From an uncultured Dyadobacter sp. (GTDB lineage: Bacteria; Bacteroidota; Bacteroidia; Cytophagales; Spirosomataceae): a stretch of 64,000 nucleotides of DNA. Of the stretch, positions 43,943 through 53,751 are shown piece after piece. The DNA lies in assembly GCF_946482605.1 (NCBI RefSeq), contig NZ_CAMLSE010000018.1, positions 111,891 through 175,890 on the forward strand. Direction: 5' to 3'. Under the pieces are notes generated by a model. That model searched no databases and had not been told where the DNA came from. It saw only the letters and a list, made by a program, of their open reading frames with translations. A program made the position numbers and the translations under genes. How positions within the stretch are numbered: the first letter of the stretch is position 1; the number at the start of each line of letters is the position of its first letter.

Positions 43943-45940
43943 ATGAAAATTTCGATATTTCGTCTGGGCCTCATCGCTATGGGTAGCCTGGGCTTCTTCA
44001 ACAACACTATCGCACAGGAGGCGGAGAAGGGGAAATATGATGCGCATGTCCTTTTTCATCCCCTCTTCAATTTCCAGCCCGGAAATGAATACAGGAGTGG
44101 AAGCGGTGCACCGGGGGCCAAGTACTGGCAAAATCGCGCGGACTACAAGATCAATGTCGCGCTGGAAGAAGACAAAGGTATTGTAAGCGGGGAAATAGAG
44201 CTTACCTATAAAAACAACAGTCCGGAGAATCTGGAATTCATCTGGTTGCAGCTGGACCAGAACGCTTTCAGCGACAAATCACGGGGCGGTAAAACAACAC
44301 CCGTTTCCGGCGGACGCTTCGGCAATACCGGTTTCGAGGGTGGTGATTCCATTAAGGCGGTCAGCATTCAGCAGGGCAAAGACAAATTTGTAGATGCGGA
44401 GTATAAGATCACCGATACACGAATGCAGATCAGGCTTAAAACACCTGTGAAGGGAAATGGTGATGTGATCAAAATTAAAATTGCCTATTCCTTCAAAATT
44501 CCGGAGTACGGCTCCGATCGTATGGGGACGCTCGAAACTAAAAACGGGATTGTTTATGAAATGGCCCAATGGTATCCGAGAGTGGCTGTTTTCGATGATA
44601 TTGAAGGCTGGAATCTGCTGCCTTACCTGGGTGCGGGAGAGTTTTACCTCGAATATGGTGATTTCGAATACAATGTGACTGTACCCTGGGATCATATCGT
44701 CGTAGGCTCAGGTGAGCTGCTGAACCCGAATGATGTACTGACCGCCGAACAGAGAAAGCGGCTTGCGGACGCGGCGAAGAGCGATCAGACTGTGGTGATC
44801 CGCAGTGCGGAGGAGGTTACCAATCCTGCTACCAGGCCTAAGCAATCGGGCACCCTGACCTGGCGGTTCCGCTGCATTCAGGCACGGGATATCGCTTGGG
44901 CTACGTCGAAGGCTTTTGTTTGGGACGCCGCGCGTATGAACCTGCCCAAAGGAAAAACAGCGCTGGCACAGTCGGTTTATCCGGCAGAAGACGGTGGACT
45001 GGATGGTTGGGGACGTTCGACAGAATACGTCAAAGGATGCATCGAGTTTTATTCCAACTATGTGCATGAATATACTTATCCGGTTGCGACTAATGTAGCG
45101 GGTATTGTAGGTGGAATGGAGTATCCGGGCATCGTTTTTTGCAGCAGTAAAAGCCGGAAAGAAGATCTCTGGGGCGTAACCGATCATGAATTCGGTCATA
45201 ACTGGTTCCCGATGATCGTCGGTAATAACGAGCGCAAATATGCCTGGATGGACGAAGGGTTCAATACCTTTATCAACTTTCTTTCGGGAGACAATTTCAA
45301 TAACGGGGAGTATAAAACGACGCAGATGAACGATATGCATCGTCTGGCGCCGATGATTTTCCGCCCGAAAGCGGACCCTATCATGACGATTCCTGATGTT
45401 GTTCAGGCGGTAAACCTGGGCTGGGAGGCTTACTATAAGCCGGCGCTTGGTTTGAAAATGCTGCGCGAGCAGATTCTGGGCAAGGACCGTTTTGACTACG
45501 CATTTCACCTCTACGTGCAGCGGTGGGCATTCAAGCACCCCACTCCGTATGATTTCTTCCGCACGATGGAAGATGCGGCCGGTGAGGACCTGGGTTGGTT
45601 CTGGAAGGGGTGGTTCTTTGAAAATTATAAGCTGGACCAAGCCGTGAAAGAGGTTAGCTATGTCGAGCAGAATCCGCAGAAAGGATCTTACATCACAATA
45701 GAAAACCTGGATCAGCTCGCAATGCCTGTGAAAGTGGATATCGAAGAAGTATCAGGTAAGAAAACACGGGTTGAATTGCCGGTGGAAATCTGGCAAAGAG
45801 GGGGCAGCTGGACGTTCAAGGCGGCTACCCAGCAACCTATCCGCTCGGTAGTGATTGATCCCGAGCATAGTCTGCCTGATCTCAACCCGGAGAACAACGT
45901 TTGGAAACCAGCGATGTTTAGTGAACCAGAAGTAAACTAG
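43943..45940 (+). CDS. M1-family metallopeptidase (aminopeptidase)
   Basis: A 665-residue protein with a signal peptide (ending I-A-Q at about 25). The gluzincin site H-E-F-G-H-N-W is followed 18 residues later by D-E-G-F-N-T-F, giving H-E-x2-H-x18-E. The upstream G-G-M-E-Y-P segment is the M1 GAMEN-like substrate motif (GGMEY). It probably trims peptides in the periplasm. No T9SS tail is seen. Confidence 0.92.
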   Translation: MKISIFRLGLIAMGSLGFFNNTIAQEAEKGKYDAHVLFHPLFNFQPGNEYRSGSGAPGAKYWQNRADYKINVALEEDKGIVSGEIELTYKNNSPENLEFIWLQLDQNAFSDKSRGGKTTPVSGGRFGNTGFEGGDSIKAVSIQQGKDKFVDAEYKITDTRMQIRLKTPVKGNGDVIKIKIAYSFKIPEYGSDRMGTLETKNGIVYEMAQWYPRVAVFDDIEGWNLLPYLGAGEFYLEYGDFEYNVTVPWDHIVVGSGELLNPNDVLTAEQRKRLADAAKSDQTVVIRSAEEVTNPATRPKQSGTLTWRFRCIQARDIAWATSKAFVWDAARMNLPKGKTALAQSVYPAEDGGLDGWGRSTEYVKGCIEFYSNYVHEYTYPVATNVAGIVGGMEYPGIVFCSSKSRKEDLWGVTDHEFGHNWFPMIVGNNERKYAWMDEGFNTFINFLSGDNFNNGEYKTTQMNDMHRLAPMIFRPKADPIMTIPDVVQAVNLGWEAYYKPALGLKMLREQILGKDRFDYAFHLYVQRWAFKHPTPYDFFRTMEDAAGEDLGWFWKGWFFENYKLDQAVKEVSYVEQNPQKGSYITIENLDQLAMPVKVDIEEVSGKKTRVELPVEIWQRGGSWTFKAATQQPIRSVVIDPEHSLPDLNPENNVWKPAMFSEPEVN

Positions 45941-45958
45941 GTTACGTATTGTTCTATC

Positions 45959-45994
45959 AAAAAAGCCTTCTACCGATCGGTGGAAGGCTTTTTT
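45959..45994. terminator. Bidirectional terminator between M1 peptidase and KAS III genes
   Basis: A 16-base arm pair (45959-45974 with 45979-45994) with a 4-base loop, flanked by A6/T6, lies between convergent genes. Confidence 0.92.
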
Positions 45995-46014
45995 GTGATA
46001 TGAGCTCCGGACTG

Positions 46015-46959
46015 CTAAATGGTGATCAGCATGGCGCCGTAAGAATAGCCGCCTCCAAATACCGTAATGACAATATTTTCTCCTTTTTTAAACTTTTCCT
46101 TGTTTTCTGAAAGTGCGATGGCACATCCTGCACAGCCGGTGTTACCCAGGTACTGGATGTTTGAAATCAGTTTTTCAGCAGGAATGCCCAGCGTGTTGAT
46201 CACATTGAGGCTGATCCGGTGATTGGCCTGATGCGGAATCAGGTAATCGAGGTCATTGATCGTCAGGCCGCATTCCTGCAAAACCTGCTGACTGACTTTC
46301 GGCATGTAAACGCATGCATTCTGGAAAACGTCCCGGCCGAAGGGCATCACTACACCGCGATCGTTGGGGCGTAATACCACTGCTTCTATCGCTTTGCCGC
46401 TGGTAGCGGCGCCGCCTGTGATCAGCTTCTTGATTTTCATGTCCTTTTCGGTCTGCCGTTCTTTCGAAATCAGCATAGCCGAAGCGCCGTCACCCCACAA
46501 ATGCCCCGAAACCGTGTCCATTTCGTTGTAATAGGCCGTGTTGTGATCTGAAACAACCACCAGGGCTTTGGAAGCTTTACCCATAGCAAAGTAGCCTTCC
46601 ACGATTTCAATGGCATTCAGCAATGACGAACAAGCCGAGGAGATACTCACAACCGGGATGTCCGGGATCTGAAGCTGATGTTGTACCGCGTGGGCCAACG
46701 TTACAATGGTGTCGTAGGGCGTATAGGTAGCTCCTACGATCAGATCTATTTCATTTTTGCTGTAAGGGATATTTTCAAGCAAGGACTCCACTGCCTTCAT
46801 GGCCATGGTGGAGGTATTTTCTTCGGCTGATGCTTTACGTCTTTCGGATATTCCCGTTCTTTCTACGATCCACTCGTTTGACAGATTGTTGATGTTTGTA
46901 AAATACTCATTACCAATAACTTCGCTTGGCAGATAATGACTAACCGTATTAATATACAT
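46015..46959 (-). CDS. Beta-ketoacyl-ACP synthase III-like (FabH family)
   Basis: A 314-residue thiolase-fold condensing enzyme with the KAS III triad: Cys110 (S-S-A-C-S-S-L), His243 (P-H-Q-A-N-H-R) and Asn273 (L-G-N-T-G). It could start fatty-acid synthesis or a specialised acyl product. It is not next to other fab genes, so a second fabH may exist elsewhere. The 141-bp AT-rich gap upstream holds no clear promoter. Confidence 0.88.
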   Translation of the reverse strand: MYINTVSHYLPSEVIGNEYFTNINNLSNEWIVERTGISERRKASAEENTSTMAMKAVESLLENIPYSKNEIDLIVGATYTPYDTIVTLAHAVQHQLQIPDIPVVSISSACSSLLNAIEIVEGYFAMGKASKALVVVSDHNTAYYNEMDTVSGHLWGDGASAMLISKERQTEKDMKIKKLITGGAATSGKAIEAVVLRPNDRGVVMPFGRDVFQNACVYMPKVSQQVLQECGLTINDLDYLIPHQANHRISLNVINTLGIPAEKLISNIQYLGNTGCAGCAIALSENKEKFKKGENIVITVFGGGYSYGAMLITI

Positions 46960-47100
46960 GATTGAGAAGTTGACTTCGCAAGCTACAATTCTTTTTAATT
47001 CCGAAAGTTAAATATTTCGTAGAAATCATAGCACTCAATATTTGAACAATTCAATAATAAATTTATAAAATTATAATATGTGTGACATTCTGTTTTGGCA

Positions 47101-48216
47101 TCACATACTCAGAATTTGGGCGTAGTAGGACAGCAGCGTCGTTTCCTCGGATTTCCAGTTATAAAGTCGTTCCGCTGCAATCCGGCCTCTTTCTCCCATG
47201 GCCGCTCTCTGGGCGTCGTTTTTAATGAACCACACCAGTTTTTCGTACAAAGCGTCCGGATCGTAGGGAGAAATGCAAAACCCGCATTCCGAATGTTCGG
47301 CGATCTCTTTATAAATAGGGAAATCGGAGGTAATGAAAGGGAGCCTGAGCGCCATGTACTCGAACAGCTTGGTGGGATACGATTCAATGTAGTCGGCAAC
47401 CGGTTTTAACAACGCAATCGCTGCCAACGCACGCCCCGCTACACGAAAGGCGAACTGCTGATCGGTATAACCGTAAAACGTCAGGTTTGCCGACACATCC
47501 TGGTAACCCGGAAGTGCAGCCAATTGATTGGCATTAAGCCGAAGCGGGCCGAATAAATGCATGTGAAAACCAGGAAAGACTTTTTTCAAATGAGCCAGGG
47601 CTACTAATAAGGTATCCAAACATCGCTCGGTTGAGATGACACCCAGATAAAAGAACTCAGGATTTTCCGGTGCTTTTGGCGCTTGTTCGACAGCATCCAC
47701 GAAGGGTATCGATACGTAGTTGCGGACAATGGCAAAGGGCCTGGTCAATTTCTGGTACTCCGACAGATAGCCGGCGTCTGTGAAAATAAAATGGAACCGG
47801 CGCCGCGCCGCCTGATCAAAAACAGTAAACAAGCGTCTGAATACCGGACTGTTGTTATAATGCTTGATGGCGAATTTCTTATATAGGTTTTCCTGCACTT
47901 CATATATCACATGCGCACCCAGCCATTCGAATAAAAAGGCGATAGGTAGCAACTCGGGTACGAATATGTGCACAATGTGGGGCCTGAGACCGGCGCATTT
48001 AATGAGTGTGATGGGATGGGTAACCAGCAATCGCCAGAATAGGCGGTCGAAATGCGGAAGGGAGACCAGGCTGATACCGTCCGGAGCTCCGGATCTTTTG
48101 GCGTTCGGCATAGCACAGATCACCTCATAATGCTTTTGTAGTGCAGGGGCAATTTTATGCATAATCCGCGGATCCAGCGATGGATGTACAGTGCTCAGGA
48201 GCAACACGCGTTTCAT
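47101..48216 (-). CDS. Glycosyltransferase family 4-like
   Basis: A 371-residue GT-B enzyme. The C-terminal nucleotide-sugar site reads K-L-F-E-Y-M-A-L-R-L-P-F-I, preceded by L-K-P-V-A-D-Y-I-E-S-Y-P-T, and the N-terminal domain starts V-L-L-L-S-T-V-H-P-S-L-D-P-R. It probably adds a sugar to a surface glycan. Its ATG overlaps the stop of deoC (48213-48216), so translation is coupled, although the pairing makes little metabolic sense. Confidence 0.85.
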   Translation of the reverse strand: MKRVLLLSTVHPSLDPRIMHKIAPALQKHYEVICAMPNAKRSGAPDGISLVSLPHFDRLFWRLLVTHPITLIKCAGLRPHIVHIFVPELLPIAFLFEWLGAHVIYEVQENLYKKFAIKHYNNSPVFRRLFTVFDQAARRRFHFIFTDAGYLSEYQKLTRPFAIVRNYVSIPFVDAVEQAPKAPENPEFFYLGVISTERCLDTLLVALAHLKKVFPGFHMHLFGPLRLNANQLAALPGYQDVSANLTFYGYTDQQFAFRVAGRALAAIALLKPVADYIESYPTKLFEYMALRLPFITSDFPIYKEIAEHSECGFCISPYDPDALYEKLVWFIKNDAQRAAMGERGRIAAERLYNWKSEETTLLSYYAQILSM

Positions 48217-48872
48217 GCACCGGTTACAATGGCAACACCCGAGGAAGTCCCTATCCGCTCTGCACCAGCTTCGATCATCGCAATGGCCTCGGCCTGTGTC
48301 CTGATCCCTCCCGACGCCTTGATTTTGATATCAGAGGGAAGAATGGACCTCATTTTACGTACGATTTCGACATCGGCACCGCTTGGGGCAAAGCCGGTGG
48401 ATGTCTTCACAAAATCAACTTTCGCTTCCGAGCAGATTTCACAGGCCGTATACAGTTCGAAAGAGTCCAGGTAGGCAGTTTCAATGATGACTTTCAGCAA
48501 TGCATTACGTTCGTGGACAAGTGTGCTGAGTTGGGTCAGTTCTTCCCGTACACTCAGGTACGCCATGGATTTAAACAGCGGCATGTTCAGCACGACATCG
48601 AGTTCCGTGGCACCGTTCTGCAGCGCATCTTTTGCTTCTGCAAGTTTGGTTGAAGTCGTTGAATAGCCCATCGGAAAACCGATCACTGTCGCTACCTCGA
48701 TCTTAATGGGACAAAATTCCAGCATTTCGATCACATAAGGCACATACACGGGCGCCACACATACCGCCTTGAACCGGTGCACCCAGGCTTCTTCGCATAT
48801 TTTGCGGATGTCCGTTTCGCGGGCCACCGCGCTCAGCAGCGTATGGTCGATGTAGGAGGAAAGGTTCTCCAT
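48213..48872 (-). CDS. deoC: Deoxyribose-phosphate aldolase
   Basis: A 219-residue class I aldolase that splits deoxyribose-5-phosphate into glyceraldehyde-3-phosphate and acetaldehyde in nucleoside salvage. The N-terminal I-D-H-T-L-L block, the catalytic Schiff-base Lys in V-D-F-V-K-T-S-T-G-F, and the K-A-S-G-G-I-R-T motif are intact. It precedes a glycosyltransferase gene with a 4-bp overlap. Confidence 0.94.
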   Translation of the reverse strand: MENLSSYIDHTLLSAVARETDIRKICEEAWVHRFKAVCVAPVYVPYVIEMLEFCPIKIEVATVIGFPMGYSTTSTKLAEAKDALQNGATELDVVLNMPLFKSMAYLSVREELTQLSTLVHERNALLKVIIETAYLDSFELYTACEICSEAKVDFVKTSTGFAPSGADVEIVRKMRSILPSDIKIKASGGIRTQAEAIAMIEAGAERIGTSSGVAIVTGA

Positions 48873-48897
48873 TAGTGTGTCGTTTTTGAAAAGTAAA

Positions 48898-48920
48898 AAC
48901 CCTGCCGGAAAGACAGGGTT
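48898..48920 (-). terminator. Terminator after the DUF5606 gene
   Basis: A 7-bp stem (48914-48920 with 48898-48904) with a 9-base loop is followed on the minus strand by TTTTACTTTTC. It lies between the DUF5606 stop and the deoC start. Confidence 0.7.
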
Positions 48921-48941
48921 CTATATGGGGGTAAGCTTTGA

Positions 48942-49463
48942 CTAAGCTTTGCTTTTTTCTTTTTTAGCGGCTTTTTTTACCGGTTCTTCCGTCGCTTCCT
49001 CAGTTTCCGCAGCTACTGCCTCTGCGCCTTCTCCGGAAACGAATGCTTCGGGGAGGTATTTGGCCAGGAGGTTATACCAGGTAATGATCTTTTTGATGTC
49101 CGAAACATATACTTTCGTACGGTCAAAATCAGGAAGTACCTTCGCCAGGAACTCGATCAGATCTTTATCTGACGAAGTTTTGACGGACAATGTTACTTCT
49201 TCTCCATGGATTTCGCGCACTTTCAGGAACACGTCCGACAGGGCAACGGACTCTTCTGGTCCGTCGGTAAAGATCGAAACGTCTTTCAGCACTGAAACAC
49301 GGGCAGTAGGGCCGATCAGCGTTTTTTCACCTTTCTCATCCAGGCTTTCCACGATCACACCTGCACGGCTCGGCTTAAGAATGCGGAACAATCCTGGCTT
49401 ACCAGATACGTTGGCGACTTCTTTCAACAAATCCATTCCTGTTGACTCTACTTTTTCACTCAT
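48942..49463 (-). CDS. DUF5606-domain protein
   Basis: A 173-residue cytoplasmic protein. The N-terminal V-S-G-K-P-G-L-F-R-I-L block and the R-A-G-V-I-V-E-S-L-D segment match DUF5606, a Bacteroidota-specific family of unknown function. The last ~30 residues are Glu/Ala/Lys-rich and probably disordered. A near-consensus -7 element (TTATTTTG on the minus strand near 49535) lies upstream. Confidence 0.85.
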   Translation of the reverse strand: MSEKVESTGMDLLKEVANVSGKPGLFRILKPSRAGVIVESLDEKGEKTLIGPTARVSVLKDVSIFTDGPEESVALSDVFLKVREIHGEEVTLSVKTSSDKDLIEFLAKVLPDFDRTKVYVSDIKKIITWYNLLAKYLPEAFVSGEGAEAVAAETEEATEEPVKKAAKKEKSKA

Positions 49464-49571
49464 CCTTTCTTACTATTGGTTATATCTTAAATGATGTTAT
49501 TATTGGATGCGGCAATGAAATCAATTTTTGCGCAAAATAACGGAAAGATTGCCCGGGAAACAACCGATATC

Positions 49572-50180
49572 CTATTTAGTCTTCACAAACGACTGATTAT
49601 AAGTTTCTATTGTCATCAGAATGGGATCGCGGCCCTCATTTTTCTCCGCGGACGTAACAAACGTCGGAGGAATTTCTTCCCAAAGCTCGCTTAACTTTTG
49701 CTGGTAGGCTTGTACCTGGTTCGCAACCTGGCCGGGTTTGAGCTTGTCGGCCTTTGTGAAAATGATATGAAATGGAATACCGGCCTCACCGAGTGCCGCC
49801 ATGAAGTCCAGATCGACGGCCATGGCACTGTGCCGCACATCCACGAGCACGAATGTACAAAGCAGGTTCTCGCGATGATACAGATAGTCATGGATCATTT
49901 TTTCCCACTTTTCGCGCTCGACCTTGCTGACTTTGGCATAACCATAGCCCGGGAGATCGACCAGATACCAGTTGTTATCAATCAGATAGTGATTGATAAG
50001 CTGGGTCTTGCCGGGCTGCTGTGAAGTTTTGGCTAATGCTTTTTTGCCGGTAAGCATGTTGATAAGAGATGACTTACCCACATTTGATCTTCCGATAAAC
50101 GCATATTCGGGAAGGATAGGCTCGGGACATTTCTGGTAGTCCGAATTGCTCATCACATATCTGGCTTCCTGAACTTTCAT
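49572..50180 (-). CDS. engB: Ribosome-biogenesis GTPase EngB (YihA/YsxC)
   Basis: A 202-residue GTPase needed for 50S assembly. Motifs: G1 G-R-S-N-V-G-K-S-S, G3 D-L-P-G-Y-G-Y-A, G4 T-K-A-D-K. The N-terminal F-I-G-R-S block and length are characteristic. A near-consensus TAACTTCG (minus strand, 50205-50212) lies about 25 bp upstream as a promoter candidate. It is divergent from the thioredoxin gene. Confidence 0.95.
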   Translation of the reverse strand: MKVQEARYVMSNSDYQKCPEPILPEYAFIGRSNVGKSSLINMLTGKKALAKTSQQPGKTQLINHYLIDNNWYLVDLPGYGYAKVSKVEREKWEKMIHDYLYHRENLLCTFVLVDVRHSAMAVDLDFMAALGEAGIPFHIIFTKADKLKPGQVANQVQAYQQKLSELWEEIPPTFVTSAEKNEGRDPILMTIETYNQSFVKTK

Positions 50181-50333
50181 TGTTTTCTGGTGTTAATGAG
50201 GTTGCGAAGTTACCTTTTTTACTGTTCAAACCAGCAAAAGAGGTTTCGTGGCGTGTAAGCCATAATTGTGTAAAATAAAACTATGACGTATTTTCGTTAG
50301 TGGAATATTGCAATCATAAATCATATTAGAAAA

Positions 50334-50798
50334 ATGAAAGAATTACGCAAACTCGGTTTAGTGATGATGGCGTGGCTGCTGGCTATTTCAATTACGATGG
50401 CCGGGGAAGGAGATAAAAAAGCAGCCAAGACTGCCGAAAAGGGAATCCAATTTACGGAGGCATCCTGGGCAGCCATTCTGAAAAGAGCGAAACAGGAGAA
50501 CAAAATTATATTTTTTGATGCTTACACGACCTGGTGCGGCCCTTGTAAGCTGCTGCAAAAGAACGTTTTCACCCGCGAAGACGTGGCCAAGGTCTTTAAC
50601 GATAATTTTATCAATGTGAAGTTTGACATGGAAAGCGGGGAAGGGCCGGCGCTGGTCAAGAAATATCCGATCGAGGGGTATCCGACATTATTTTTTATTA
50701 ACAGCAAAGGGAAAGTGGTGAAACAGCTTCTTGGCTACCAGCAACCTGAAGAGTTGATCAAGGCTGCGAAAGCGGTTCAAAAAGCTCCGGCCATCTGA
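50334..50798 (+). CDS. Secreted thioredoxin-family protein
   Basis: A 154-residue protein with a signal peptide (residues 1-22, ending M-A-G) and a thioredoxin fold. The redox site is W-C-G-P-C-K near residue 65, and the cis-Pro lies in G-Y-P-T-L-F-F. The DsbD-gamma/thioredoxin_7 type is likely. It probably reduces or repairs disulfides in the periplasm. A very strong terminator follows. Confidence 0.9.
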   Translation: MKELRKLGLVMMAWLLAISITMAGEGDKKAAKTAEKGIQFTEASWAAILKRAKQENKIIFFDAYTTWCGPCKLLQKNVFTREDVAKVFNDNFINVKFDMESGEGPALVKKYPIEGYPTLFFINSKGKVVKQLLGYQQPEELIKAAKAVQKAPAI

Positions 50799-50812
50799 TA
50801 TATTGGTATTCC

Positions 50813-50856
50813 AAAAAGAAACCCCTCGCAGACTTCTCTGCGAGGGGTTTCTTTTT
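50813..50856. terminator. Strong bidirectional terminator between thioredoxin gene and gmd
   Basis: A 20-bp perfect stem (50813-50832 with 50837-50856) with a 4-base loop lies between two convergent genes. This is the longest perfect hairpin found in the window. Confidence 0.95.
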
Positions 50857-50867
50857 ACTTATCCATC

Positions 50868-51980
50868 TTATTCGTAGTAGTTCGGAACGCGATGTCCGCT
50901 GCTTTCAAGCAGGCGATCTTTCCGGAATAACAGCACGTCGGCGGCTACCATGTCGTTCACGAGTGCTTTCAAATCGTATTTAGGTTTCCAGCCAAGCTTG
51001 GTCATCGATTTGGTCGGGTCGCCGATCAGTAGTTCTACCTCGGTTGGGCGGAAATAGCGTGGATCAACAGCCACAACCTCTTTACCGATCTCGATCTGGA
51101 AATCCGGATTATTACATTTGGTCACTTTCGCGATTTCGTCCACACCTTCTCCGCTGAACTCCACTTCAATGCCTACTTCTGCAAATGCCATTCTCACGAA
51201 TTCGCGGATGCGGGTAGTGACGCCTGTCGCGATCACGAAGTCTTCGGGCGTTTCCTGCTGAAGAATGAGCCACATGGCTTCGACGAAGTCTTTGGCATGC
51301 CCCCAGTCGCGTTGCGCGTCGAGGTTACCCAGGTATACTTTGTCCTGAAGACCCAATGCAATGCGGGCGACGGCTCGGGTTATTTTACGTGTTACGAAGG
51401 TTTCGCCACGCAGCGGAGATTCGTGATTGAAGAGAATACCGTTCACTGCAAACATATTATATGCTTCCCGGTAATTGACGGTGATCCAGTATCCGTACAG
51501 CTTCGCAACCGCATATGGGGAGCGTGGATAAAATGGGGTGTTCTCCGACTGCGGTACTTGTTGCACCAATCCGTACAGTTCGGAGGTGGAAGCCTGGTAG
51601 ATTTTGGTTTTTTGGGTTAAGCCCAGCAAACGTACCGCTTCCAGGATACGCAGAGTCCCGATTCCATCGACATTGGCAGTGTACTCAGGCTCTTCAAAGC
51701 TTACTTGCACGTGAGACATCGCGCCGAGGTTATAGATCTCGTCGGGTTGTACCTCCTGAATGATGCGGATGATATTCGTAGAGTCGCTCAGGTCGCCGTA
51801 ATGCAGGTGAAAGCGTACGTTTTTCTCGTGCGGGTCTTCATAGATATGGTCGATCCGCTGTGTATTGAACAGCGAGCTGCGGCGTTTGACACCATGTACT
51901 TCATATCCCTTGCTCAACAGGAGCTCTGCCAAATAGGAGCCATCCTGGCCGGTGATCCCTGTGATTAGCGCTTTCTTCAT
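50868..51980 (-). CDS. gmd: GDP-mannose 4,6-dehydratase
   Basis: A 370-residue extended SDR that turns GDP-mannose into GDP-4-keto-6-deoxymannose, precursor of GDP-fucose and related sugars. The [10 protein letters not shown] cofactor motif opens the protein, and the catalytic Y-x3-K lies in S-P-Y-A-V-A-K. The companion fcl/wcaG gene is not in this window. It fits with the surface-glycan genes here (flippases, GTs, RmlC-like). Confidence 0.95.
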   Translation of the reverse strand: MKKALITGITGQDGSYLAELLLSKGYEVHGVKRRSSLFNTQRIDHIYEDPHEKNVRFHLHYGDLSDSTNIIRIIQEVQPDEIYNLGAMSHVQVSFEEPEYTANVDGIGTLRILEAVRLLGLTQKTKIYQASTSELYGLVQQVPQSENTPFYPRSPYAVAKLYGYWITVNYREAYNMFAVNGILFNHESPLRGETFVTRKITRAVARIALGLQDKVYLGNLDAQRDWGHAKDFVEAMWLILQQETPEDFVIATGVTTRIREFVRMAFAEVGIEVEFSGEGVDEIAKVTKCNNPDFQIEIGKEVVAVDPRYFRPTEVELLIGDPTKSMTKLGWKPKYDLKALVNDMVAADVLLFRKDRLLESSGHRVPNYYE

Positions 51981-52050
51981 TCTATTTTAGTATGTATATG
52001 TGGATAATGTTATCCGGTTAATAAGTAATGTACAAAATTGCGGCATTGCC

Positions 52051-52617
52051 CTAATTATGGTCGGCAGCCGGACCAACCAGCAGGCTTCTTTTGATATCTA
52101 CGCGGTCGGCGAGAATGACCGCAGATGAATATTGCTCCCGGATCAGATCCAGGTATTGTTCCGCGTCGCTGCGGTACATAAAGTCTCCGACCTTGACGCG
52201 ATAAGTGGGTTGAGAATAAGAAACGTAGGGGTTGAGATCAGGAAAGGACTGGTATATATAGGACTTTGCCCCATCGGCCTCCTGCCTTACATTTCCTACA
52301 TAAATTTGTATCCTGAAACCATTGATATAGCGGATGGACTTGTTCTGCTTCGCGAGCGTATCCAGAACGGAGTCGAGTTTTTTGTTGATATACAGTGGTT
52401 TATCAACATCGGTCTTCGGCGTGGTGTTGCTTTTCGCAGGTTTCGTTTCAGCCTTGCTCACAACTGCCGGTTCCACGTACTCATAGTGGGGGCGCACTGC
52501 AGAGAGGTCCTCCTTGTATTCAGAGCCGGAAGAACTTACAACCGATTTTTTGCTGCAACCCGAAATCAGGATGATGCCAAGATGCAGAGCCCATAAAAAT
52601 TTCTTTTTCAGCGTCAT
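52051..52617 (-). CDS. SPOR-domain-like lipoprotein
   Basis: A ~188-residue lipoprotein: leader M-T-L-K-K-K, hydrophobic stretch, lipobox L-I-S-G-C. The C-terminal ~80 residues look like a SPOR peptidoglycan-binding domain: F-R-I-Q-I-Y-V-G, then Y-R-V-K-V-G-D-F and a final V-I-L-A-D strand. The open frame reaches 52674, but ATG 52617 places a normal lipoprotein signal at the N-terminus. It is divergent from murB. Confidence 0.78.
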   Translation of the reverse strand: MTLKKKFLWALHLGIILISGCSKKSVVSSSGSEYKEDLSAVRPHYEYVEPAVVSKAETKPAKSNTTPKTDVDKPLYINKKLDSVLDTLAKQNKSIRYINGFRIQIYVGNVRQEADGAKSYIYQSFPDLNPYVSYSQPTYRVKVGDFMYRSDAEQYLDLIREQYSSAVILADRVDIKRSLLVGPAADHN

Positions 52618-52699
52618 ATCCTGAATCGTTGCGGTCGAGCCCACAAACTTAATCAAAAATGGATGAATCACCATACCGCTTAATTTTGAATGTAATACC

Positions 52700-52707
52700 T
52701 AACTTTG
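52700..52707 (+). promoter_or_regulatory. -7 element of murB
   Basis: TAACTTTG, a perfect match to TAnnTTTG, ends at 52707. It overlaps a TTG that could otherwise start murB at 52705, so the true start is more likely ATG 52729. The nearest TTTG is only 11 bp upstream, too close for a normal -33 element. Confidence 0.5.
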
Positions 52708-52728
52708 CCCGGTTTATCTCCGATTTCA

Positions 52729-53745
52729 ATGCAAGTACAATCCAACGTTTCCCTTCGTCACCTCAACACTTTCGGGCTTGATGCGGCTGCAAGGTTCTTC
52801 GTCCATGTACAATCAGTACAAGAACTAACAGCAATTTTGCTTGATCCGATATGGAAGAACGCACCGAAATTTATCCTTGGTGGAGGGAGCAACATTTTGC
52901 TCACCCGGGATATCGATGCCCTGGTTATTCATCCCGGCATCCGGGGAATAGAAAAGGTGTTTGAAAATGAAGAAGTTGTTTCACTCAGGGTAGGTGCCGG
53001 GGAAGTTTGGCATGAGTTTGTGATGCATTGCGTAGGGCAGGGCTATGGCGGGATCGAGAACCTTTCGCTGATCCCGGGAACGGTAGGCGCGGCTCCTATG
53101 CAGAATATTGGCGCATACGGCATCGAGATCAGGCATGTGATAGAGTCGGTGGAGGCGGTTCGGATCGATAATGCCGAGCGGAGGGTCTTCTCAAATGAAG
53201 AATGCGAGTTCGGCTACCGGGAGAGCATATTCAAGCGTGCATTGAAGGGCCAGTTTGTGATTACCGGGGCCACTTTCAGGTTAAACAAAATGCCTGCATT
53301 ACATGTGGGGTACGGCGATGTGCAGAAGGTTTTGGCGGAAATGAACGTTACAGATCCGACCATTCGCGACGTGAGCGAGGCGATTATCAGAATCCGCCGG
53401 AGTAAGTTGCCCAATCCGGCTGAGATCGGCAATGCCGGGAGCTTTTTTAAAAATCCGGAGATACCGGTTGCACAGTTTGAAAAATTGCGGGAAACATTTC
53501 CGGAAGTGCCAGGTTACCCGGTAGATGCCGAAACTGTGAAGGTACCCGCCGGCTGGCTGATTGAAAAGGCTGGTTGGAAAGGCTATCGGGAGGGCGCTAT
53601 TGGCGTACATGCACGACAGGCACTCGTGCTGGTCAATTATGGGGGAGGTAACGGCATTCAAATCAAGGAATTATCGGAAAAAATACAGCAATCCGTAGCA
53701 GACACGTTCGGCGTCCATCTCAGCGCAGAAGTTAATTTTATATAG
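52729..53745 (+). CDS. murB: UDP-N-acetylenolpyruvoylglucosamine reductase
   Basis: A ~338-residue FAD enzyme that makes UDP-MurNAc for peptidoglycan. Motifs: N-T-F-G near the start, G-G-G-S-N-I-L-L, I-P-G-T-V-G-A-A-P-M-Q-N-I-G-A-Y-G, and G-N-A-G-S-F-F-K-N-P with the catalytic Ser. The longer type I form is present. The start ATG 52729 (M-Q-V-Q) is chosen because a -7 element overlaps the upstream TTG. An ALG10-like gene begins 6 bp later. Confidence 0.94.
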   Translation: MQVQSNVSLRHLNTFGLDAAARFFVHVQSVQELTAILLDPIWKNAPKFILGGGSNILLTRDIDALVIHPGIRGIEKVFENEEVVSLRVGAGEVWHEFVMHCVGQGYGGIENLSLIPGTVGAAPMQNIGAYGIEIRHVIESVEAVRIDNAERRVFSNEECEFGYRESIFKRALKGQFVITGATFRLNKMPALHVGYGDVQKVLAEMNVTDPTIRDVSEAIIRIRRSKLPNPAEIGNAGSFFKNPEIPVAQFEKLRETFPEVPGYPVDAETVKVPAGWLIEKAGWKGYREGAIGVHARQALVLVNYGGGNGIQIKELSEKIQQSVADTFGVHLSAEVNFI

Positions 53746-53751
53746 GATCTT

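Noticed and set aside
44708..45640. 310-codon open frame antisense to the M1 peptidase gene
   Set aside because: The M1 motifs lie on the plus strand, and the antisense frame is a coding shadow.
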